Assembly (NCBI GenBank): GCA_023228995.1
Contig: JALOAD010000026.1
Coordinates: 1-47,986, forward strand
Length of the DNA stretch: 47,986 nt
Direction: 5' to 3'
DNA from: Candidatus Muiribacterium halophilum
GTDB lineage: Bacteria; Muiribacteriota; Muiribacteriia; Muiribacteriales; Muiribacteriaceae
Of this stretch, positions 42,930 through 47,986 are shown one piece after another. Within the stretch, counting starts at the first letter, position 1. Each line of letters opens with the position of its first letter. The position numbers and the translations under genes are program-made. Under the pieces are notes generated by a model. It was not told where the DNA came from. It ran no database searches and saw only the letters and a program-made list of their open reading frames with translations.

Positions 42930-43652
42930 TTAAATTAAATCTAAATTCTTACAACTCTCCTCAAGACTTTTAGCAACTATATTAGAATACCAATTTATAT
43001 AATTAAGATCTTGGAGTTTTTTTTCCTCATCTTGGTTAACAATTACGCCGACTTCAAGTAAAACCGCCGGAATTTTATTATTTTTCAAAACTACTAGATT
43101 ATCATATAAAAATACTCCACTGTTATCTAACAAAACTTTGTTTTCTCCTTCGTCATTAAGCATATGATGTATTGAAGGCGTAAGTTGTGTAGATTTTAAC
43201 TTTTTAGCGATTGTTCGTGCCAACAATAGGCTTTTAAAATAATTTTCATTTTTTTTAGAAACGAATAAAGAATAGCCTTTGTATTTGTTTGAATACATAG
43301 TATTTAATTTTGTATTTTTCGCTAGGTATTTTTTGTTTACGCTGTCGTGATGTATTGAAAGAAAAAAAGTTGCCTTTGTAGCATTTGCTATCCTAGACCT
43401 ATCAAGTAATGAAAGTTCTTCTTCTCTAGGATTAACAAAAACAACCCCAATGTGTTTATTTTGAAGATGTTTATATAAATTTATGGCAAATACTTTGTTG
43501 AAATTGTACTCACCTATGCCAGTAGCACTATACGCACCTTGTGATTTCGGTGAGTGTCCTATGTCAATAGCAATATTGCATTTGGATATGCTTTTGGCAT
43601 CCGCTATATTCAATAAAAGAAACGCAAGTGTGACTATTCTTTTTAAAAACAT
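42930..43652 (-). CDS. Periplasmic N-acetylmuramoyl-L-alanine amidase
   Basis: 240 aa with a signal peptide (ILTLAFLLLNIADA-like). Amidase_3 motifs: DIGHSP (His33), GEYNFN (Glu48), SIHHD (His101-102) and a late LLEVGVI (Glu, about 211), the zinc ligands and catalytic Glu of AmiA/AmiC-type enzymes. It cuts the stem peptide from muramic acid in the cell wall. Beside the two lytic transglycosylases it gives the plasmid a set of three wall enzymes. The gene follows the ribbon-helix-helix-like gene closely (two bases), with a weak ribosome site. Confidence 0.8.
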   Translation of the reverse strand: MFLKRIVTLAFLLLNIADAKSISKCNIAIDIGHSPKSQGAYSATGIGEYNFNKVFAINLYKHLQNKHIGVVFVNPREEELSLLDRSRIANATKATFFLSIHHDSVNKKYLAKNTKLNTMYSNKYKGYSLFVSKKNENYFKSLLLARTIAKKLKSTQLTPSIHHMLNDEGENKVLLDNSGVFLYDNLVVLKNNKIPAVLLEVGVIVNQDEEKKLQDLNYINWYSNIVAKSLEESCKNLDLI

Positions 43653-43654
43653 TA

Positions 43655-43909
43655 TTATAAAAGACCGTCACGCTCTAGCTTTTCTCTAAGGGCTTGATAT
43701 ATGTATGTATTAAAAGGCATTGTTTTGCCAAATTTTTCACGAATAAGATCTTCCCAAACTACCGGAACGGTAATGAGTTTTTTCTTGGTATCTTCTAAAT
43801 TTAGTTTGGTTCTCTCTTTTTTTATATCCTTGCCATTAACAGTATTGGAAGCAACGCTTCCAACTGTTTCACTCATTCCTAAAATGTCACCGATATTTTT
43901 TTTTGCCAT
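43655..43909 (-). CDS. Small DNA-binding-like protein (RHH-type), partition or regulator
   Basis: 84 aa. Basic N-terminus, then LITVPVVWEDLIREKFGKTM and NTYIYQALREKLERDG, a strand-helix-helix order like ribbon-helix-helix regulators. It lies next to parA and downstream of a perfect palindrome that overlaps its promoter, so autorepression and a centromere-binding (ParB/ParR-like) role are likely. It may bind the related boxes before 21774, 45001 and 377. Confidence 0.6.
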   Translation of the reverse strand: MAKKNIGDILGMSETVGSVASNTVNGKDIKKERTKLNLEDTKKKLITVPVVWEDLIREKFGKTMPFNTYIYQALREKLERDGLL

Positions 43910-43939
43910 AATGTTTTCTCCTTTATTATGTTCTTCAAA

Positions 43940-43984
43940 ATTATATCACATATATTTTAAATATATATATAAGATATATGTGAT
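43940..43984 (-). promoter_or_regulatory. Extended -10 promoter under an 11-bp-arm palindrome
   Basis: Extended -10 TGATATAAT (core 43940-43945, minus strand) is overlapped by a palindrome of perfect 11-bp arms ATCACATATAT (43945-43955) and ATATATGTGAT (43974-43984). The space between arms is AT only and holds ATATTTAAAATATA. Strong operator candidate for the product of the gene it precedes. Confidence 0.65.
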
Positions 43985-43985
43985 G

Positions 43986-44687
43986 TTATAAATTCAATAA
44001 TTTTCTAATTTCATCTCTTACTCTTAAAAAGGAATTTTTAGCAGGATTTGTGATGCTGTTAGTGTTGAGTTCTACAACACTTTTGCCTTCTGCTTCTGCA
44101 TTGTCAAATCCAACTGTATTAACTATCCAGTTTTGGATTATTACTATATTTATGTAATTATAAGATGATTGCAAGCTTTCAAAAAAACTTTTGATATGTT
44201 CGATATTTTTTTTGCTTGATTCAATGTTGTTGAACAATATATGAACTGTTTTTTTATCATAAGTATTGGCTTTTTGATTTGCCTTTTCAGAGATTTTATC
44301 AACCGTCGCTAAAAACTGCTTAGTTACTTTAATATCAGCAAGCTTTTCCGAAGTAGGACAAATTAAAAAATCGCTAAGATATACGCTCATAGCATTAATA
44401 TCATTATCAATACCGCCACTGTCAATAAAGACAAGATCTTCGGCTTTATAATTATTATAAAAATCTATCAAATCAGTTTTTGTGGATATATTATCCACTA
44501 ATTTATAATTGCAACTAAGTTGATTTTTCTCTCTCACATTTGAGAGCATTTGAAAACTTTTTCTTTCGTTATCGATGTCAATAACCTTGATATTACTTTT
44601 TATCTCTTTAGAAAATTCTACTATTAAATTCCATAGAATGGAAGTTTTACCAACTCCACCCTTTTGATTTGCAAAAAGGACTATCAT
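43986..44687 (-). CDS. parA: ParA-family partition ATPase
   Basis: 233 aa. Deviant Walker A KGGVGKTS (residues 9-16, with signature Lys9), Walker A' FIDSGG near 90-95, and the ParA family length without an N-terminal helix-turn-helix (type Ib). It moves plasmids to daughter cells together with a centromere-binding protein. The likely partner is the RHH-like 84-aa protein just downstream. It overlaps the 105-aa gene upstream by four bases (ATGA). AAAGGA precedes its ATG. Confidence 0.85.
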   Translation of the reverse strand: MIVLFANQKGGVGKTSILWNLIVEFSKEIKSNIKVIDIDNERKSFQMLSNVREKNQLSCNYKLVDNISTKTDLIDFYNNYKAEDLVFIDSGGIDNDINAMSVYLSDFLICPTSEKLADIKVTKQFLATVDKISEKANQKANTYDKKTVHILFNNIESSKKNIEHIKSFFESLQSSYNYINIVIIQNWIVNTVGFDNAEAEGKSVVELNTNSITNPAKNSFLRVRDEIRKLLNL

Positions 44688-45001
44688 TTAATATCCTTTA
44701 TGTCAAATTTCATGTATTGTTTTTCAGAGATAATCAGAAAGTTTCCTATCTCAAAATTTTTTGTGTAGCTTAATGCTTCTAGCAATTCAAGAACATTACA
44801 ACTATAAATGTTCAAATCAAGTTTGACTTCATCAGGCTTATGCTTAACAATCAAATCAATAATTTCTTTACTTTCAAGTGCTATTGCTTCGAATTCTAAA
44901 TTTATATATTCATTGTCCACATCATAATTTTCTTCTGTCAAGAAATTATCATCCTCAAGTTGCAAAAGCAACACCAATTTTGAAAAATCATTTTGTTTCA
45001 T
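44684..45001 (-). CDS. Hypothetical acidic protein upstream of parA
   Basis: 105 aa, very acidic, with a central helix (EFEAIALESKEIIDLIVKH) and a strand-helix region. No DNA-binding motif. Coupled to parA by a four-base overlap, and first gene of the par operon with a repeat-rich promoter. It may modulate ParA or act as a regulator by protein contact; function unknown. Confidence 0.5.
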   Translation of the reverse strand: MKQNDFSKLVLLLQLEDDNFLTEENYDVDNEYINLEFEAIALESKEIIDLIVKHKPDEVKLDLNIYSCNVLELLEALSYTKNFEIGNFLIISEKQYMKFDIKDIK

Positions 45002-45029
45002 AAAACACTCCTTAAAATAGTTATTCCAA

Positions 45030-45080
45030 ATTATACTATAAATATCTTAAATATATCTTAAATATATCTATGATATATAT
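45030..45080 (-). promoter_or_regulatory. par operon promoter with tandem 11-bp repeats (candidate centromere)
   Basis: TATAGTATAAT promoter (-10 at 45030-45035, minus strand) with TATCTTAAATA at 45043-45053, TATCTTAAATA at 45054-45064 and a partial TATCTATGATA at 45065-45075, phased exactly 11 bp. Tandem short repeats of one helical turn suit binding by an RHH-type protein and may act as both operator and centromere. Confidence 0.55.
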
Positions 45081-45114
45081 ATAATATATACTATTTTATA
45101 AATAATTGCCTATT

Positions 45115-45603
45115 TTATTGAAATGCCGGTCTTTTAGTCCGTCTATACTCCCATGGTGCTACTGGATTAGATAATTGCCATAAGCCAATATTTTTCCTCC
45201 GTGCTATACTCTCTGCCTGCATAAGCGATTGATTATTAGAATATTGTCTATATACCCAAGCCATGCCAAGAGATACTTGATTGAAATTAACATCTTTATT
45301 ACCACAAAACACTCTAGCTATACTTCTACCATATCGATCTATGTTTGCCACATATGCGACTGCATTTTTTTTATAGCACATATCAGATAAACTTTTTTTA
45401 CTTGCTTGACCAAAATCTTGTGATTTTTCGGGAGCGTCAATTTCAGCTAGTCGGATCTTGTATAATTTTTTTGAGTAATCTAATATTTTGAGAGTATCAC
45501 CGTCAGATACACCAACTACAACGCCTTGTATCATACTTTGCGAAAATACAAAAGTTGATGTTAATATAAGTATTGTAATAATCTTTTTAATAATATTTTT
45601 CAT
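45115..45603 (-). CDS. Exported thermonuclease (SNase) family protein
   Basis: 162 aa. Signal peptide (IIKKIITILILTSTFVFS), then VSDGDTLKI, KIRLAEIDAPEKSQDFG and RYGRSIARVF, with the catalytic set Arg51, Glu59 and Arg93 equal to Arg35/Glu43/Arg87 of staphylococcal nuclease. NQVSLGMAWVYRQY is also typical. It should cut DNA and RNA in the periplasm. Such genes are common on conjugative plasmids; the job may be to clear incoming or extracellular DNA. Shares one base with the next gene (TAATG). Confidence 0.85.
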   Translation of the reverse strand: MKNIIKKIITILILTSTFVFSQSMIQGVVVGVSDGDTLKILDYSKKLYKIRLAEIDAPEKSQDFGQASKKSLSDMCYKKNAVAYVANIDRYGRSIARVFCGNKDVNFNQVSLGMAWVYRQYSNNQSLMQAESIARRKNIGLWQLSNPVAPWEYRRTKRPAFQ

Positions 45604-45959
45604 TAATCTTCCAAAGAAGTAATTTTTAAAAAACTATAGTTTTTTTCTGAATTTATGATCCAATTTATTTCACAATTTTTATTGTTATTAAAAAAGCTTT
45701 CTATCTCATTATTGGTAATATCAATATCATATAGATTAAAATCAAAATAAAAATATAATTCATCTTGAGTGTTGTCAAATATAAGCTCTTTTTCTTTATC
45801 GAATTCAGCAATATCATTTATAAAAGTTGTACATACTAAATTAGATAGTTCTATATCATTCTCATTGAGCCTTTCCGAACACATATTTTTATATGTTAAA
45901 AAATCTTTGTTATCAATATTTGAATTAAGTATGATATACAGATCGTAATAGTTTTTCAT
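45603..45959 (-). CDS. Hypothetical acidic protein, 118 aa
   Basis: Soluble, acidic, rich in Asn, Asp and Tyr, with a strand pattern ELYFYFDFNLYDIDI. No known domain. Lies upstream of the nuclease gene, overlapping its start by one base, so it could be an immunity or inhibitor-like partner, but a cytoplasmic partner for an exported nuclease would be unusual. AAGGA seven bases before ATG, promoter at 46003-46008. Confidence 0.5.
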   Translation of the reverse strand: MKNYYDLYIILNSNIDNKDFLTYKNMCSERLNENDIELSNLVCTTFINDIAEFDKEKELIFDNTQDELYFYFDFNLYDIDITNNEIESFFNNNKNCEINWIINSEKNYSFLKITSLED

Positions 45960-46002
45960 TTCATTTTCCTTCTATCTCTTTCTTATTTAATTTTTTTATT
46001 AT

Positions 46003-46046
46003 ATTATAATGACATATTTTATTTAAAATATATATTATTTTAGTAA
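46003..46046 (-). promoter_or_regulatory. Promoter with TACTAAAA box upstream of the nuclease pair
   Basis: TATAAT at 46003-46008 (minus strand), followed upstream by AT core and TTTTAGTA at 46038-46045. In transcription sense ATTACTAAAATAATATATAT lies about 16 bases before the -10. Confidence 0.5.
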
Positions 46047-46064
46047 TTATTTACTATAGTTTTT

Positions 46065-46517
46065 TCATTTTAAATATATCTCTTCTTTATTTTTTGGAAT
46101 TTTGAGATTATCTTCAAGTGTAACTATAAATTTACCTCGTCCAAACTCCCAAATATTTTGACCATTATAAACTTCTGAATAAATTTTTTTAAATTCCTTA
46201 TGAAATCGTTTTGTTTCATTCTCTCTTTTTGTTTGGAGCTGGAGCGTTTTGATACACTCAGCTTTACCGCAAGTTTTGTTTGTTGTTTTTGTTTTTATAC
46301 GACAAACACTACAAACATATCTATATCTTTTTTTCGTTTTTCGTTTTGGTTTGTTGTTTATCTTTTCATAACATTTCTCACATAATCCACTTTTTTGTTT
46401 ATATGTTTTTTCAAAAAGTGAAACAAATTCAGGTTGTCTAAAACCACACTTTCTACAAGTATAATGCATAACATCATCTACACCTTCTAATTCACTTCTT
46501 AATATAACTTTTGTCAT
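46065..46517 (-). CDS. Zinc-ribbon-like protein, 150 aa
   Basis: Cysteine pairs at CRKCGF, LCEKCYE, CSVCR and CGKAEC suggest two zinc-binding sites, with a very basic middle (KPKRKTKKRYRY). Could bind DNA or RNA; might act in replication control because it follows rep by only 12 bases. The last 50 residues form helix and strand with aromatic residues (IWEFGRGKFIV). No exact family. Confidence 0.55.
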   Translation of the reverse strand: MTKVILRSELEGVDDVMHYTCRKCGFRQPEFVSLFEKTYKQKSGLCEKCYEKINNKPKRKTKKRYRYVCSVCRIKTKTTNKTCGKAECIKTLQLQTKRENETKRFHKEFKKIYSEVYNGQNIWEFGRGKFIVTLEDNLKIPKNKEEIYLK

Positions 46518-46529
46518 TTTTATAAATTC

Positions 46530-47384
46530 CTAAATAAGCCCAAGTTCGCGAGCTTTCATTTTTGCGACAAGTTCTTCAGTAGAAACTTTTTTTAATTCAA
46601 TCTCTGCTCTTTTTAATTCAATCTCCAACTCCAATGTTCTATTTTTTTCTCTTAATATTTCAGATTCAGGATCGAAAGCAGGATTAAATTGTTTTATTTG
46701 TTTTGGCTCATCATTTAAAAATTTATTTATATTTTCTTTTTTATTTTTAGGTTGAACTTCTACTAATATTTCAGCATCAATCGTATTGGTTAATTCATCT
46801 TTCTTCATTTTATGTTCTATAATTTTAAGATCTTTATTTTCTAAATCATCTAATTCGTCATCTCGATATTCTGCAATTCTAGTTGATTTACTTGAAGCTT
46901 TAAGTTGCTGAAAATCAAATTCGACACTTAAATTATATCTCAGCTTTTTAATGTCATCCCATTTTCCTTTTCCAAAAATATAGGGATTTAGATACCATGC
47001 ACCTTTAATTTCATCTCCGGCAACGCCATCAACATCATCAACTAATATTTTCTTTGTTTTTAATAAGCTAATTGCTGTATATATACTACTTCTTGAATAC
47101 CCAAGTGTTGCTTTAAGATGATCTATCATAACACGACTTATATCAACTCTATTTTTTCTTAACACCCATTTTTCCAATATTTTGCTTAAAACAAGTTCTG
47201 AGCTTGTGGTAAGATTAGCATCTCTCAAAAGAGGTGCTCCCGCAGTAAATAACATAAGAAAATCAGGTGTTTTATTTTTTTTCACTACTTTTGCTGTTGA
47301 TTTACTCTTAATTTCACCAGTTTCCATGTCTGTATTCGAAATTTCGATCTCAAATAAAGATGTTGTTTGTCCATCTGCTGACAC
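46530..47384 (-). CDS. RepL-like plasmid replication initiator
   Basis: 284 aa. After a charged N-terminus comes a winged-helix region: LGYSRSSIYTAISLLKTKKI, then GAWYLNPYIFGKGKW, like the 'Y.(I/L)NP..I..G' end of RepL-type Rep. The C-terminal third is coiled coil (RTLELEIELKRAEIELKKV). Such proteins bind the origin and recruit the replisome. The longer frame starting at 47438 lacks a ribosome site. GTG at 47384 has AAGGAG five bases upstream, so I choose it. Upstream repeats 47409-47727 fit a Rep-bound control region. Confidence 0.65.
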   Translation of the reverse strand: MSADGQTTSLFEIEISNTDMETGEIKSKSTAKVVKKNKTPDFLMLFTAGAPLLRDANLTTSSELVLSKILEKWVLRKNRVDISRVMIDHLKATLGYSRSSIYTAISLLKTKKILVDDVDGVAGDEIKGAWYLNPYIFGKGKWDDIKKLRYNLSVEFDFQQLKASSKSTRIAEYRDDELDDLENKDLKIIEHKMKKDELTNTIDAEILVEVQPKNKKENINKFLNDEPKQIKQFNPAFDPESEILREKNRTLELEIELKRAEIELKKVSTEELVAKMKARELGLI

Positions 47385-47408
47385 ATTATCTCCTTCAAAA
47401 AATTGACT

Positions 47409-47727
47409 TAGTCCAAAAAAATAAAATAAAAATATCACAAAAAAATAAATCTGCTTACTTTTTTTGGATTATTTAAAAATTATAGTCCATTAAAAATAAA
47501 CATATACTTAAAATATATATTATTTCAGTAAAAAAATAAATTAGTACAATTTTATTGGACTAGATGTTGAGAAACGAGAACAAATTATTCTGATTTTAGT
47601 AATATAATATTCTGATTTTTTAGTATTTAAATTTAGTTAAAAACTTGACTTAAATAAAAAATAAAATTTCTAAAAACGCGGTGTACTCGGAATTAGATAG
47701 ATTACAGAAAAAAAGTAAAATAGTCCA
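47409..47727. repeat. Dispersed TAGTCCA/TGGACTA repeats
   Basis: Four copies of the same heptamer within 320 bases, two facing each other around the rep promoter (47483-47489 and 47556-47562). In so AT-rich a sequence four copies in this distance are not expected by chance. One further copy is in a coding region at about 1489. Confidence 0.6.
47586..47629. repeat. Two 22-bp iteron-like repeats
   Basis: TATTCTGATTTTAGTA begins at 47586 and TATTCTGATTTTTTAGTA at 47608. The spacing of 22 bp equals two helical turns and the usual iteron length. Only two copies are seen. Confidence 0.45.
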
Positions 47728-47986
47728 AAATAATTGGATTCAATCTCTGCTCTATAGTATATTAATAGGGATTTATTTTTTTGTTTTATAGTATTAAATA
47801 TTTTGAGAAAAATTATATTAAAATTTATGAATAAAATATCTTTTGTATATATTAAAGATATTTGAAAGATATGTTATAGCATCTGACGCGCTAACGCTTG
47901 TCGTGAACATTTTTTTTCATAAATTCAAAAAAATCGTCCTTTATTATAAACTTCAACAATTTCACCATTTAAGCCACTTCAATACA

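Larger units (their letters stand above)
47385..47986. other. Non-coding AT-rich region with repeats, candidate origin and rep control
   Basis: No convincing gene in 602 bases. TAGTCCA or its complement TGGACTA occurs at 47409-47415, 47483-47489, 47556-47562 and 47721-47727. One site is part of a TGGACTATAAT promoter (-10 at 47479-47484, minus strand). TATTCTGATTTT occurs at 47586 and 47608, 22 bp apart, like an iteron pair. A TACTGAAA box lies at 47523-47530. A slightly GC-richer block lies at about 47670-47700. A 25-codon frame (47891-47968) at the right edge is not convincing as a gene. No clear DnaA box was seen. Confidence 0.55.

Noticed and set aside
44493-44500. TTATCCAC as a DnaA box
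   Set aside because: It lies inside parA coding sequence and stands alone, so it is probably chance.
45043-45075. CRISPR-like array
   Set aside because: The 11-bp repeats are directly adjacent without spacers and form part of a promoter; no cas genes are present.
47891-47968. 25-codon frame beginning MVKLLKFI and ending VHDKR at the right edge
   Set aside because: Weak ribosome site and short length; another frame in the same place (SGLNGEIVEVYNKG) looks at least as protein-like and would need a frameshift. Could be a gene remnant, but nothing decides it.

Overview
The window looks like the backbone of a self-transmissible plasmid (or a large part of one) from a low-GC Gram-negative bacterium. 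Campylobacterota (Arcobacter, Sulfurimonas or Campylobacter type) is the best guess. The reasons are the very AT-rich sequence, extended -10 promoters (TGnTATAAT) with no clear -35, strong AAGGA/GGAG ribosome sites, tightly overlapping genes, and lipoproteins plus envelope transfer proteins that imply an outer membrane. Every gene I accept lies on the minus strand, so the functional order runs from high to low coordinates. No tRNA, rRNA, CRISPR array or insertion sequence was seen. The presence of rep, par, relaxase, coupling protein and secretion genes suggests that 47,986 bp could be the whole circle, but the ends alone do not prove this.

Layout from right to left: (1) 47385-47986, AT-rich non-coding region with repeated TGGACTA/TAGTCCA sites and a 22-bp-spaced repeat, a candidate origin and rep control region; (2) 46530-47384, RepL-like replication initiator with a GTG start; (3) 46065-42930, zinc-ribbon protein, secreted SNase-type nuclease, ParA with a small upstream partner, a ribbon-helix-helix-like protein and a periplasmic amidase; (4) 42853-37562, mobilisation block: coiled-coil protein, HUH relaxase and accessory proteins; (5) 37559-29472, VirD4-like coupling protein, a small OB-like protein, two pilin-like proteins, an AAA+ ATPase, a tandem HU-like protein and the VirB4 ATPase; (6) 29399-20026, topoisomerase III, two lytic transglycosylases, a large VirB6/DotA-like membrane protein and a LprI-domain protein; (7) 19958-18989, an AbiEii-type toxin with an 86-aa partner; (8) 17713-8304, long operon of envelope genes with VirB9-, VirB10/TraB- and TraE/VirB8-like proteins and lipoproteins; (9) 7573-22, a giant DNA methylase-helicase of the anti-restriction (DarB-like) type and accessory genes.

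Together these genes would copy and segregate the plasmid (Rep, ParA and partner), nick and unwind it (relaxase, topoisomerase III), pass it through the coupling protein to a type IV secretion channel (VirB4, pilins, core complex, peptidoglycan hydrolases), and protect it in the recipient (methylase-helicase, toxin-antitoxin). No VirB11-type ATPase was found, and a Ycf46-like AAA+ ATPase sits in the VirB4 operon.

The most interesting points are: two families of shared promoter boxes that seem to divide the plasmid into regulons; a possibly split VirB10; a duplicated pilin gene; a protein with two degenerate HU folds; a membrane-anchored DnaJ C-terminal domain without J domain; a toxin with an unusually small partner; and a promoter whose transcript would begin at an 11-bp closing stem around a C-rich loop.
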